From the NCBI RefSeq assembly GCF_029626235.1, contig NZ_JARUBO010000005.1:2760501-2824500 (forward strand): DNA of 64,000 bases. Direction: 5' to 3'. This DNA is from Micromonospora sp. WMMD1120. GTDB taxonomy: Bacteria > Actinomycetota > Actinomycetes > Mycobacteriales > Micromonosporaceae. The notes under the pieces were generated by a model. The model saw nothing but the letters and a program-made list of their open reading frames with translations, ran no database searches and was not told the origin of the DNA. This document shows positions 1 through 8,088 of this stretch, in pieces. Position 1 is the stretch's first letter. Every line of letters begins with the position of its first letter. The translations under genes and the position numbers were made by a program.

Positions 1-458
1 ACGAAGACCAGGTCGTACGCGCCGTCGGCGAGCCGCGGCAGCACGTCCAGCGCGCGGCCGGTGATGATCCGGGTACGGCCGGCCGCGAAGCCCGCCTCGG
101 TGAAGATCCGGCGCGCGATCCGCTGGTGCTCCACCTCGACGTCGATGGTGGTCAGCACGCCGTCGGCGCGCATGCCGCGCAGCAGCCAGACCCCGCTCAC
201 CCCGGTGCCGGTGCCGATCTCCACCACCGCGCGGGCGTTACCGGCGGCGGCCAGCAGCCGCAACGCCGATCCCGCGCCGGGAGTGACGGCGTCCAGGCCC
301 ACCTCGCGGGCCAGGCTGCGGGCGGTGCGCAGGACGAGATCCTCGGTGACGTACGACTCGGCGAACTGCTGAGCCGGCGTCGTCGAACTGCCGGAACCGG
401 CGACCGTGGCGATGGGGCACCTCCGGGGGCGGTGCGTGGTGCGGGGGCGAGTTGGCAC
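1..458 (-). CDS. SAM-dependent O-methyltransferase, C-terminus beyond window
   Basis: Class I Rossmann methyltransferase of the CCoAOMT-like O-methyltransferase family, which moves methyl groups from SAM to small hydroxylated substrates. The reading frame gives the opening [12 protein letters not shown], then motif I as [15 protein letters not shown] and motif II as [10 protein letters not shown]. The 3' end runs off the left edge, so about 152 of an expected 200-220 residues are seen. The start is taken as the in-frame GTG at 458; a start further inside is possible because no strong ribosome binding site precedes it. It is divergent from htrA. In mycobacteria the homologous gene (Rv1220c) sits next to sigE-rseA-htrA, so the neighbourhood supports the call. 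The substrate is unknown. Confidence 0.82.
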   Translation of the reverse strand, partial: MPTRPRTTHRPRRCPIATVAGSGSSTTPAQQFAESYVTEDLVLRTARSLAREVGLDAVTPGAGSALRLLAAAGNARAVVEIGTGTGVSGVWLLRGMRADGVLTTIDVEVEHQRIARRIFTEAGFAAGRTRIITGRALDVLPRLADGAYDLVF

Positions 459-646
459 TGTGAGCGTAGAGGCGACCGTCGTGGGGCGCAGCCGCGCCTC
501 CGGCTGAAGCGATCACCGGGGCAACAGCTGACTCCACCGCGTACATCCGTGCAATCCTGGAGGCGGTATCCCGTCAGCCGCGACCGGACCGGTCCGTGGC
601 CGGGCGACGCGGCGCGGGATCCGGGGACGGACTGGGAGGCACCGAC

Positions 647-1960
647 GTGACCGACGGCTGGGACTGGCGCCGGGGCGGTGAGATTCCGGCGCGACCGCCC
701 GGGGCAGGGGCCCCACCGGCGGGATCGCCGACACCCGGGGCCGGTGTGCCGCCGGCCGGCACGTCGCCCTGGTGGTCGGACGCGCTCGCCGACCCCTGGC
801 GGGACCCGGCGGCACCGGCCGCCGTGGTGGTGCCCGGGGTGGTGGCCGCCGGCGCGGAGCCGGAGCCGGTCAGCGATCCCGACTCGCCGGGCCGGCCCAG
901 GCTGCGTCAGCTGGTGCTCATCCCCGTGCTCACCGCGCTGTTGGCCGGCACCCTCGGCGGCGCCCTGGGCTACTTCTTCGCGGTACGCGCCGGAGTCGGC
1001 GGCGCGGTGCTCGGCGCCGCCCCGACCGAGGTGCCGGCCCTGGCCCAGCGCAAACCGGATTCGCTGGCCGGCGTCGCCGAGCGTGTCCTGCCCAGCGTCG
1101 TCACCGTACGGGTGAGCAGCCTCGGCGGCACCAGTGAGGGTTCCGGGTTCATCGCCACCCCCGACGGGCATGTGATCACCAACGACCACGTGGTGGCCGG
1201 AGGTTCCGGCAAGGCATCCGTGGTGTTCAACGACGGCAGCACCGCGCCGGCGAGCATCGTCGGTCAGGACCCGGAGTCGGACATCGCGGTGATCAAGGTG
1301 AGTCGTCCCGGCCTGCGGCCGGTGGAGTTCGGCGACTCGGACGCGTTGGCGGTCGGTGACCCGGTGCTCGCCATCGGATCGCCGCTGTCGCTCGCCAACA
1401 CCGTCACCGCCGGCATCGTGAGTGCCCTGGACCGGACGATGCAGGCCGGTGAGCCGGGTGGTCCGGTGCGCTACTACGCGGCCATCCAGACCGACGCGGC
1501 GGTCAACCACGGCAACTCTGGCGGTCCGCTCGTCGACGGTGCCGGTCGGGTGGTCGGCGTGAACTCCACGATCAAGTCGCTCGTCGCCGAGGGGCAGGAG
1601 GCGGGCAACATCGGGCTCGCCTTCGCCATCCCGATCAACCAGGCCAAGCGGGTCACCCAGGACATCATCGGCACCGGCAAGGCGCGGCGTACGGTGATCG
1701 GCGCCCGGGTGGACGGCCCGACCGGTGTGGTCGGTGGCGGCCTGCGACTGGCCGAGGTCGCCCCGTCCGGCCCAGCGGAGGGCGCGGGGTTGAAGGTCGG
1801 CGACGTGATCCTCAAGATCAACGGACGGCCGATGACCGAGCCGACCGACCTGACCGCGTTGGTGCGCAAGTACGCGCCGGGTTCGGTGGTGACTGTGGAG
1901 TACCGGCGGGGCACCAACCGACAGAACACCTCGGTGACACTCGCCGCCGACGCGAAGTGA
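647..1960 (+). CDS. htrA: HtrA/DegP-type membrane-anchored serine protease
   Basis: Envelope quality-control protease. The protein has a Pro/Gly-rich cytoplasmic N-terminus of about 88 residues, one membrane segment (about 89-113, beginning LVLIPVLTALLAG), a trypsin-like domain and a C-terminal PDZ domain (about 330-430). The triad is visible as H181 in ITNDHVV, D212 in ESDIAVIKV and S291 in GNSGGP. The GTG at 647 is chosen because GGAGG lies 7 bases upstream; an in-frame GTG at 596 would add 17 residues without such a site. tatB follows 76 bp downstream, as in mycobacteria. The sigE and rseA genes that usually separate the methyltransferase and htrA are absent here; only 188 bp of noncoding DNA lie between. 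Confidence 0.93.
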   Translation: MTDGWDWRRGGEIPARPPGAGAPPAGSPTPGAGVPPAGTSPWWSDALADPWRDPAAPAAVVVPGVVAAGAEPEPVSDPDSPGRPRLRQLVLIPVLTALLAGTLGGALGYFFAVRAGVGGAVLGAAPTEVPALAQRKPDSLAGVAERVLPSVVTVRVSSLGGTSEGSGFIATPDGHVITNDHVVAGGSGKASVVFNDGSTAPASIVGQDPESDIAVIKVSRPGLRPVEFGDSDALAVGDPVLAIGSPLSLANTVTAGIVSALDRTMQAGEPGGPVRYYAAIQTDAAVNHGNSGGPLVDGAGRVVGVNSTIKSLVAEGQEAGNIGLAFAIPINQAKRVTQDIIGTGKARRTVIGARVDGPTGVVGGGLRLAEVAPSGPAEGAGLKVGDVILKINGRPMTEPTDLTALVRKYAPGSVVTVEYRRGTNRQNTSVTLAADAK

Positions 1961-2036
1961 ACAGCGGCGCACCCCCTGCCCGAAGGTCGCCCGACGTGCG
2001 TAGTCTTGCGGCTGACGCCGAGAGGAGGCCCGCGGG

Positions 2037-2459
2037 ATGCTCGACAACCTGAACTGGTGGGAGATCGGTGCGCTGCTGCTCCTGGCGCTGTTGATCTTCG
2101 GTGACCGACTCCCCGCCGTGATCAACGATGGTCTGCGGCTGGTGCGCAACCTGCGCAACATGGCCCGCAACGCCACCGGCGACCTGAGCCGCGAGCTGGG
2201 CACCGACATCCAGCTGGAAGACCTGCACCCGAAGGCGTTCATCCGCAAGCACCTCCTCAGCGAGGAGGACGAGGCGGCCATCCGCAAGCCGTTGCAGGGC
2301 GTCTACGACAACCTGCGCGCGGACGTCGGCGGCGTGCACAACGACCTGAAGGACGTGGCCAACGCCGTCGACCCGCGGTCCGGCGACAAGCGGACCGGCA
2401 CGGCGACCGGCACCCCCTCGGCGCCGGCCCCCCGGGCCAGCTACGACGACGCCACCTGA
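2037..2459 (+). CDS. tatB: Twin-arginine translocase subunit TatB
   Basis: Receptor-complex subunit of the Tat pathway, which exports folded proteins. The 140-residue protein starts with a short membrane helix (residues 7-21, IGALLLLALLIFGDR), then the FGD-x-LP hinge, an amphipathic helix rich in Arg and Asn, and a Pro/Thr/Ser-rich tail. This is the TatA/B fold and usual TatB length. AGAGGAGG lies about 8 bases before the ATG. It sits directly behind htrA as in mycobacteria. A TatA assignment is less likely because of the long charged C-terminal part and this gene order. Confidence 0.9.
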   Translation: MLDNLNWWEIGALLLLALLIFGDRLPAVINDGLRLVRNLRNMARNATGDLSRELGTDIQLEDLHPKAFIRKHLLSEEDEAAIRKPLQGVYDNLRADVGGVHNDLKDVANAVDPRSGDKRTGTATGTPSAPAPRASYDDAT

Positions 2460-2520
2460 GCCCGGCATGCCCGGGCCGGCCTCCGCCCGCGCCTGCCGCG
2501 GTGAGCGCCACGAACGCGGG

Positions 2521-2600
2521 CTTGATCGACTCGACTTTCAGGAAGTCGGCCCATCAATCGAGGCGGGATAGCCCGGCTTCCTGAAACCCGAGTTGATCAG
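2521..2600. repeat. Imperfect inverted repeat between convergent tatB and mrp
   Basis: Two 25-nt arms at 2521-2545 and 2576-2600 pair with about four mismatches around a 30-nt loop; the shared words are TGATC, ACTCG and TTTCAGGAAG. It sits in the gap between convergent tatB and mrp, so it may end transcription in both directions. I remember very similar TTTCAGGAAGTCG-type words as frequent intergenic repeats in Micromonospora, so a repetitive extragenic palindrome is likely. That point rests on memory, not on a search. Confidence 0.6.
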
Positions 2601-2660
2601 GCCGGGGCGCGCCGAGCGGGCCGGGGCGCGCCGGGTAAGCCCGGCCGCGCGCCCGTCCGG

Positions 2661-3809
2661 TCAGCGGCCGGCGGGCTTGAGGCCGAGGGGCTTGCCGAGC
2701 AGCGACTCGCGCCGCACCGCGAGCCGGTCGGCGACACCGCCGAGCGCCTGCGCGGCCGGGGAGTCCGGCTCGGCCAACACGATCGGGTTGCCGGCGTCGC
2801 CGGCCTCGCGGACCCGGGTGTCCAGCGGGATCTGCCCGAGCAGCGGCACCTGCGCGCCGATGGTCCGGCTCAGCGACTCGGCGACGGTCGCGCCGCCCCC
2901 GGCCCCGAAGACCTCCATCCGGGAACCGTCCGGCAGCTCCAGCCAGGACATGTTCTCGATGACGCCGACCACGCGCTGGTGGGTCTGTAGCGCGATCGCG
3001 CCGGCCCGCTCCGCCACCTCGGCGGCGGCGGCCTGCGGGGTGGTGACGACCAGGATCTCCGAGTTGGGCAGCAGTTGGGCCAGCGAGATCGCCACGTCGC
3101 CGGTGCCCGGCGGCAGGTCGAGCAGGAGAACGTCCAGGTCACCCCAGTAGACGTCGGCCAGGAACTGCTGCAACGCCCGGTGCAGCATCGGGCCGCGCCA
3201 CACCACCGCGGCGTTACCGGCGGTGAACATGCCGATCGAGATGACCTTCACGCCGTGCGACTGCGGCGGCATGATCATGTCTTCGACGCGGGTGGGTCGG
3301 CCGTCGGCGCCGAGCATCCGTGGCACCGAGTGCCCGTAGATGTCCGCGTCCACCACGCCGACGGAGAGCCCGCGGGCGGCGAGCGCCGCCGCCAGGTTGA
3401 CCGTCACGCTGGACTTGCCGACGCCACCCTTGCCGCTGGCCACCGCGTACACCCGGGTGCGCGAGCCGGGCTGGGCGAACGGGATGACCGGCTCCTCGGT
3501 GGCGCCTCCGCCGCGCAGCTGCGCCTGGAGCGACTGCCGCTGCTCGGGGCTCATCACCCCGAAGTCGATCTCCACCCCGGTTACTCCGGGCACCGCGGCG
3601 ACGGCGGCGGTGATGTCCGTGCGCAGCTTGTCCTTGAGCGGGCAGCCGGCCACGGTGAGCAGCAGCTCGACCCGGACCACACCACTGGCCGCGATGGTCG
3701 CGGAGCGGACCATGCCCAGCTCGGTGATGGGCCGGCGGATCTCCGGGTCGTTGACGGTGGCCAGGGCGGCCTGGATCGCGTCCTCGACGGTGCTCACGGG
3801 TGCTGACAT
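2661..3809 (-). CDS. mrp: Mrp/NBP35-family iron-sulfur carrier ATPase
   Basis: Scaffold/carrier ATPase of the Mrp (ApbC) family, involved in Fe-S cluster assembly. Residues 1-95 form a MIP18 (DUF59) domain with the Cys in VAGCPLKDKL. The P-loop domain follows with the deviant Walker A SGKGGVGKS at 125-133, switch DADIYGHSVP, and the LLLDLPPGTGDVAISL strand. The CxxC pair that many bacterial Mrp proteins carry after GVIENMS is replaced by LELPDGSRM. As I recall the M. tuberculosis protein, it shares this, so it is a lineage feature and not damage. 382 residues is full length. The gene converges on tatB. Confidence 0.92.
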   Translation of the reverse strand: MSAPVSTVEDAIQAALATVNDPEIRRPITELGMVRSATIAASGVVRVELLLTVAGCPLKDKLRTDITAAVAAVPGVTGVEIDFGVMSPEQRQSLQAQLRGGGATEEPVIPFAQPGSRTRVYAVASGKGGVGKSSVTVNLAAALAARGLSVGVVDADIYGHSVPRMLGADGRPTRVEDMIMPPQSHGVKVISIGMFTAGNAAVVWRGPMLHRALQQFLADVYWGDLDVLLLDLPPGTGDVAISLAQLLPNSEILVVTTPQAAAAEVAERAGAIALQTHQRVVGVIENMSWLELPDGSRMEVFGAGGGATVAESLSRTIGAQVPLLGQIPLDTRVREAGDAGNPIVLAEPDSPAAQALGGVADRLAVRRESLLGKPLGLKPAGR

Positions 3810-3896
3810 GCCCGCAATGCTACGTCGCGGGGCATCCGCTGCCGCCGCTGCCCGGGGCGGTGTGAGGCAATCGATGGCCCCGCCCCGGCCCGCTGC

Positions 3897-4529
3897 TCAG
3901 CCGTCCGACCGGCGAGGGCCGGCGCCGTCCGGCCGGGCGGTGCGGGCGGTGTCGCCGTCCAGGTCGTCGCGCGGTTCGTCCAGGTTGACGCCATCGGCCG
4001 GCCGCTGCCCACGCCGCTCCTGCTGGCGGCGCTCCAACCGCTGCCGGCGCTGCCCCGCCTCGTCCAACTCCTCGGCCAGCCGGGCCAGCTCGGAGCGGAG
4101 GAAGTCGCGGGTGGCCACCTCGCCCAACGCGATCCGCAGCGCGGCGATCTCCCGGGCCAGGTACTCGGTGTCCGCCTTCTGCGCGGTGGCGCGCCGCCGG
4201 TCCTCCTCCAGGGCCAGCCGGTCCCGGTCGGCCTGCCGGTTCTGCGCGAGCAGGATCAGTGGCGCCGCGTAGCTGGCCTGCAACGACAGCACCAGGGTCA
4301 GGAACGTGAAGGTGTACGGGTCGAAGCGCAGATCCGGTGGGGCCAGCGTGTTCCAGAGGAACCAGGCCGTGATCACCACCGTCATGACGACGATGAAGTT
4401 CGCGGTGCCCATGCCCCGGGCGATGCCCTCCGACCACCTGCCGAAGGCCTCCGCGTCGAAGCGGGGCAGCTTGACGCCCCGGGGCTCGCGCGGCTGGTCC
4501 AGTCGTTCCGTCCGCCGCTGGTCAGCCAT
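3897..4529 (-). CDS. DUF1003 integral membrane protein
   Basis: Membrane protein of the DUF1003 family, function unknown. About 45 cytoplasmic residues precede two membrane helices (about 43-63, FIVVMTVVITAWFLWNTL, and 74-95, FTFLTLVLSLQASYAAPLIL). A family-typical QNRQADRDRL stretch, a charged coiled-coil segment and a polar tail follow. Its start overlaps the end of the CBS-domain gene by 8 bp, so the two are almost certainly translated together. The same pair (Rv1231c and Rv1232c) stands beside mrp in M. tuberculosis. A role with divalent cations is only suggested by the partner. Confidence 0.85.
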   Translation of the reverse strand: MADQRRTERLDQPREPRGVKLPRFDAEAFGRWSEGIARGMGTANFIVVMTVVITAWFLWNTLAPPDLRFDPYTFTFLTLVLSLQASYAAPLILLAQNRQADRDRLALEEDRRRATAQKADTEYLAREIAALRIALGEVATRDFLRSELARLAEELDEAGQRRQRLERRQQERRGQRPADGVNLDEPRDDLDGDTARTARPDGAGPRRSDG

Positions 4530-5814
4530 CCGTGCCGTCCAGCATCGCGTCGGTGGCGCCCGGGGCGGCGAGGGCGTCGCGGTCGCGCCAGTCCCGGGGC
4601 AACGAGTGGTCCAGGACGTCGTCCACCGTCACGGCGCCGACCAGCCGGTTGTTGCGGTCGATGACCGGCATCGCGACCAGGTCGTACGTGGCCATCCGGC
4701 GGGTGATCTCCGGCAGCGGTGTGGTGGGGCGCAGCGGGTCGATGTCATTGACCACCACCTTGCCGAGCAGGTCGGCCGGTGGCTCGCGCAGCAGCGCCTG
4801 GAAGTGGACCATGCCCAGATAGCGGCCGGTCGGCGTGTTCTGCGGCGCCCGGGTCACGAAGACCTGCGCGGCGACGGCGGGGGAGAGCTGCGGTTCCCGG
4901 ATCCGGGCCAGCGCCTCGGCGACCGTCGCGTCCGGCGGCAGGATGACCGGCTCCGAGGTCATCACACTGCCCGCCGTTCCGGGCGTGTACTTCAACAGCT
5001 GCCGCACCGGGTCGGCCTCGTCCGGCTCCATCAGGTCGAGCAGCACGTCCTGCTCGGGTGGGGGCAGTTCGTTGAGCAGGTCGGCGGCGTCGTCCGGGTC
5101 CATCTCCTCCAGCACGTCGGCCGCCCGTTCCCGGTCAAGGGCGGCGAGGATCTCCACCTGGTCGTGCTCCGGCAACTCGCTGAGCACGTCGGCCAGTCGC
5201 TCGTCGTTCAACGCGGCGGCCACCTCGTTGCGCCGCGCGTCGGGCAGGTCCTGCAACGCGTTGGCCAGGTCGGCCGGGCGCATGTCCTCCAGGACGGCGA
5301 GCAGGTTCGCCGTACCCCTGTTGTCGGCGATGCCGCTGAGCCCGCGCACCCGGTCCCAGTCGACCTGGTGCAGGTGTCCGCGGCGGGTGAGCCGGCCGGT
5401 CTGCTCGCGCACGGCGACCCGGGTCAGTGTGTACTCGCCGCCCCGGGTGCACTCCATCGCGACGTCCACGACGGTGCCGGGCTGCCCACCCGGGTCGAGC
5501 TGCACCCGCCGGTCCAGCAGCTCCTGGAGGACCAGCAGCTCGTTCGGGCGCTTCTCGAACCGGCGCAGGTTGAGGGTGCCGGAGCCGAGCACCACGGCGT
5601 CCGCGTCGATGGAGGTGATCCGGTTGATGGACAGGAAGATCCGGCGACGCATCGGCATCTCGGCGACGAGACCCACCACCTCCGGCGGACGCTTGGTCGC
5701 CCGCAGCCGCGCCACGGCGTCACGGACCCGGCCCACCTGGTCGCCATTCGGGTCGTAGACGGCGACTCCGGAGAGGCGGGCTATGTAGATCCGGGTCGGC
5801 GTGCTCACGGGCAC
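4522..5814 (-). CDS. MgtE N-terminal plus CBS-pair domain protein without membrane part
   Basis: A 430-residue soluble protein resembling the cytosolic sensor half of MgtE magnesium channels. It has an N-terminal PRC-barrel-like region (about 1-140), an MgtE-N superhelix of repeated short helices (about 165-290, e.g. LEEMDPDDAADLLNELP) and two CBS motifs (about 285-410). No transmembrane channel domain is present. CBS pairs bind adenosine nucleotides and MgtE-N binds Mg2+; a regulatory role with the neighbouring DUF1003 membrane protein is inferred. Two GTG starts, 5814 and 5808, are equally possible. Confidence 0.85.
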   Translation of the reverse strand: MPVSTPTRIYIARLSGVAVYDPNGDQVGRVRDAVARLRATKRPPEVVGLVAEMPMRRRIFLSINRITSIDADAVVLGSGTLNLRRFEKRPNELLVLQELLDRRVQLDPGGQPGTVVDVAMECTRGGEYTLTRVAVREQTGRLTRRGHLHQVDWDRVRGLSGIADNRGTANLLAVLEDMRPADLANALQDLPDARRNEVAAALNDERLADVLSELPEHDQVEILAALDRERAADVLEEMDPDDAADLLNELPPPEQDVLLDLMEPDEADPVRQLLKYTPGTAGSVMTSEPVILPPDATVAEALARIREPQLSPAVAAQVFVTRAPQNTPTGRYLGMVHFQALLREPPADLLGKVVVNDIDPLRPTTPLPEITRRMATYDLVAMPVIDRNNRLVGAVTVDDVLDHSLPRDWRDRDALAAPGATDAMLDGTDG

Positions 5815-5841
5815 CAGCCTAAGCGCCTAGTGTTTATCAAC

Positions 5842-6711
5842 ATGTCGACCTTGGCCTACGAGATCGTGGACGTCTTCACCGACCGCCCCTTCGCCGGCAA
5901 CCCGCTGGCGGTGGTCTTCGGCGCGGACGCGCTGGCCACCGAGCAGATGCAGGCACTCGCGCTGGAGTTCAACCTCTCCGAGACGGTGTTCGTGCTGCCC
6001 CCGACGCAGGTCGGCGTCACCTATCGGGCCAGGATCTTCACGCCCGTGGAGGAGTTGCCGTTCGCCGGGCACCCGAGCGTCGGGGCGGCGGTCACCGCGA
6101 GCCGGCGGGGGATGTTCGGGGTGGGTCAGGTCACCCAGGAATGCGGGGCCGGTGTGCTGCCGATCGAGGTGACCGCGACCGGTGCGACGCTGACCGGTGG
6201 CGCCCCGACGCTCGGTCCGGAGCTGGACCCGGAGCCGCTGCTGGAGATCGCCGGGCTGGACGCTGACGACCACGTCGGGCCCGCCCCCCGGGTCGCCGGC
6301 TGTGGGCTGGAGTTCCCCTTCCTGCCGGTACGGCCCGAGTCGGTGGCCCGCGCGCGGGTGAACGCCGCGGCGGCGCAGCGGTACGGGGTTTCGCACGTCA
6401 GCGTCTTCTCCTGGGACGCCGCCGCGCAAACCGCGCACGCCCGGGTCTTCGTACCGGGGATCGGCATCCCGGAGGACCCGGCCACCGGCTCGGCGGCGCT
6501 GGGCCTCGGCGTCTGGCTGGTGGCGAGCGGTCTGCTGCCCGGCGACGGACGGTCCGAGTACGCGGTCCGCCAGGGCGTGGAGATGAACCGCCCCTCCGCG
6601 TTGGCCTGCACGATCACCGCGGCGAACGGCGTGGCGCTCGGCGCGACGGTCTCCGGTCAGGTGATGCCGGTGGCCCGGGGCGAGATCGTCGTGCCGCCGT
6701 TCGTGGGCTGA
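5842..6711 (+). CDS. PhzF-family isomerase/epimerase-like protein
   Basis: Member of the PhzF superfamily, whose founder isomerises a dihydroanthranilate during phenazine synthesis; most members have unknown substrates. The family acid is E47 in NLSETVF, followed by FAGHPSVGAA and the C-terminal DPATGSAALGLGVWL motif that closes the second half-barrel. 289 residues is the normal length. No ribosome binding site is visible and TAGTGT lies about 8 bases before the ATG, so a leaderless transcript is possible. There is no phenazine cluster around it, so it is not assigned to that pathway. Confidence 0.87.
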   Translation: MSTLAYEIVDVFTDRPFAGNPLAVVFGADALATEQMQALALEFNLSETVFVLPPTQVGVTYRARIFTPVEELPFAGHPSVGAAVTASRRGMFGVGQVTQECGAGVLPIEVTATGATLTGGAPTLGPELDPEPLLEIAGLDADDHVGPAPRVAGCGLEFPFLPVRPESVARARVNAAAAQRYGVSHVSVFSWDAAAQTAHARVFVPGIGIPEDPATGSAALGLGVWLVASGLLPGDGRSEYAVRQGVEMNRPSALACTITAANGVALGATVSGQVMPVARGEIVVPPFVG

Positions 6712-6741
6712 TGCCGGACCCGAATGCGGGAGGATGCGGGT

Positions 6742-7254
6742 GTGACGGACGACGACGCTCCGGTGAGTACGCCGCTTCTCGACGAGGCGATGAAGAAGGC
6801 GGCGGTGGCCTGGGTCAGCGTTGCCGGCGGGCCGGCGCTCGCGCTCTGGTGTGCGCCGCTGGAGGGCACGCTCCTGGTGGTGAGCGGGCCGGGCGAGCAG
6901 ACAGCGCCGGGTCTGGCCGCCGCGACCGAGGCGCAGGTCACGCTGCGCGGTGACCACGGCGGTCGGATCGTCACCTGGCCGGCCCGGGTGAGCCGGGTGC
7001 GGCCGGGCACCGAGGAGTGGGACACCGTGGCGCCGCTGGTGGCGGCGAAGCGGCTCAACGCGCCCGGCCCGACCGCCGAGTTGGTGGCGCGCTGGGCCGC
7101 CGACGGGTGCGCGGTGAACCGGCTCACCCCGGGCGGTGCGCCGCGGGCCGGAGCGGACCTGCCGGCGGACGCGCAGGCCGAGCCGCCCCGGGCCACTCCG
7201 GCGGTGCGGGCTGCCCGTAAGCCGTTCCGTCTGCACCGGGTCCGCCGCCGCTGA
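6742..7254 (+). CDS. Conserved hypothetical protein, possibly split-barrel fold
   Basis: 170-residue protein. The GTG at 6742 is chosen because GGGAGG lies at 6727-6732; an in-frame ATG at 6724 overlaps that site. The body alternates beta-type stretches (AVAWVSVAGGPALALW, GTLLVVSGPGEQ, AQVTLRG, IVTWPARVSRVRP) with a helix ending in VAAKRLN. This resembles flavin-reductase or pyridoxamine-oxidase split barrels, but no diagnostic motif confirms it. The tail is Ala/Pro/Arg-rich. The 3' end lies inside the antisense end of the HAD gene for 131 bp. Function unknown. Confidence 0.7.
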   Translation: MTDDDAPVSTPLLDEAMKKAAVAWVSVAGGPALALWCAPLEGTLLVVSGPGEQTAPGLAAATEAQVTLRGDHGGRIVTWPARVSRVRPGTEEWDTVAPLVAAKRLNAPGPTAELVARWAADGCAVNRLTPGGAPRAGADLPADAQAEPPRATPAVRAARKPFRLHRVRRR

Positions 7255-7981
7255 CCGGCGGCGGGTCGGCCCACCGGCCGACGCCGACCGGCCCGCCCCC
7301 GCCGTCGACCACCGACAGCACCTCACCGAGGGCGCCGAGCGTGGGTCCGCGCCAGTCCAGGTCGGCGTTGAACACCAGGTGCGTGGCGAGGTCCGGCGCG
7401 GCGAGTCGGACGGCTGTCATTCCGGCCCGTTCGGCGCCGGTCAGCTCCTGGCTGCCGCCGTCACCCACGTACAGGCAGTCGCCGGGCGCGAGCCCGAGCC
7501 GCTGGCACGCGGTCAGATAGAGCGCCGGGTCCGGCTTGCAGCGTCCGACCTGCACCGAGAAGACCCGCACGTCGAGCAGCGGGGCGATGGCGAGCTGGGG
7601 CAGGAAGGCCGGCAGCTCGTGCGTGCAGTCGCTGATGACGCCGGTGCGCAGGCCGCGTTCGCGCAGGGCCGCGAGCACCGGCACCGCCTCGGCCCGCAAC
7701 CAGGTGTCCGCGCGCAGGGCCCGGTGCCGGGAGGCCACCGCCGCCCGCACCGCGGTGTCGGTCGGGTGTACGCCGACCTGGGCGCACACCCAGCGCAGCG
7801 TCGCCTCGGCGTTGCCGAGCCGGCCGGTGGCCCGCTCGTAGTAGGTGCGGTTCAGCACCTCGTTCAACGTGTCGCTGTGGCAGCCGAGCAACTCGGCGGT
7901 GCCGAGGTGGGCGGCGCCGCGTTGCACCGAACGGGTCAGCGTGCCGAAGAAGTCGAACAGCACCGCCTGGTAGCTGGACAT
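7124..7981 (-). CDS. HAD-superfamily phosphatase
   Basis: Haloacid-dehalogenase-like hydrolase. Motif I is DFFGTLT (residues 10-16); the second acid of the usual DxDxT is replaced by F-G, a common variant. Motif II is GVISDCT, motif III the Lys in GRCKPDP and motif IV GDGGSQEL. The cap between motifs I and II is alpha-helical. The start has GGAGG about 9 bases upstream. The last 50 or so residues are a low-complexity Pro/Gly/Ala tail that exists because the frame runs on, antisense, into the 3' end of the convergent neighbour. Substrate unknown. Confidence 0.83.
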   Translation of the reverse strand: MSSYQAVLFDFFGTLTRSVQRGAAHLGTAELLGCHSDTLNEVLNRTYYERATGRLGNAEATLRWVCAQVGVHPTDTAVRAAVASRHRALRADTWLRAEAVPVLAALRERGLRTGVISDCTHELPAFLPQLAIAPLLDVRVFSVQVGRCKPDPALYLTACQRLGLAPGDCLYVGDGGSQELTGAERAGMTAVRLAAPDLATHLVFNADLDWRGPTLGALGEVLSVVDGGGGPVGVGRWADPPPVSGGGPGADGTAYGQPAPPEWPGAARPARPPAGPLRPAAHRPG

Positions 7982-8088
7982 GGGGGAACGCCTCCGGGCG
8001 GTCGAGGGGTCGCCGGCGCGGAACCGCGTGATCGTAACGGAGTGATGACAGTCCGTGCTGGCCGTCACACGTGTGAGGATTACGTCCC

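Noticed and set aside
197..2287. Long minus-strand open frame across htrA and tatB
   Set aside because: Its product is Arg/Gly/His-rich noise antisense to two clearly recognisable genes; long antisense frames are expected at this GC content.
2661..3809. Missing CxxC in Mrp as a sign of inactivation
   Set aside because: From memory the M. tuberculosis protein also lacks it, and the rest of the protein is complete, so this is a lineage feature.
4306..5841. Long plus-strand frame running into the PhzF gene
   Set aside because: It is antisense to the DUF1003 and CBS genes with no protein features; only the part from 5842 matches PhzF.
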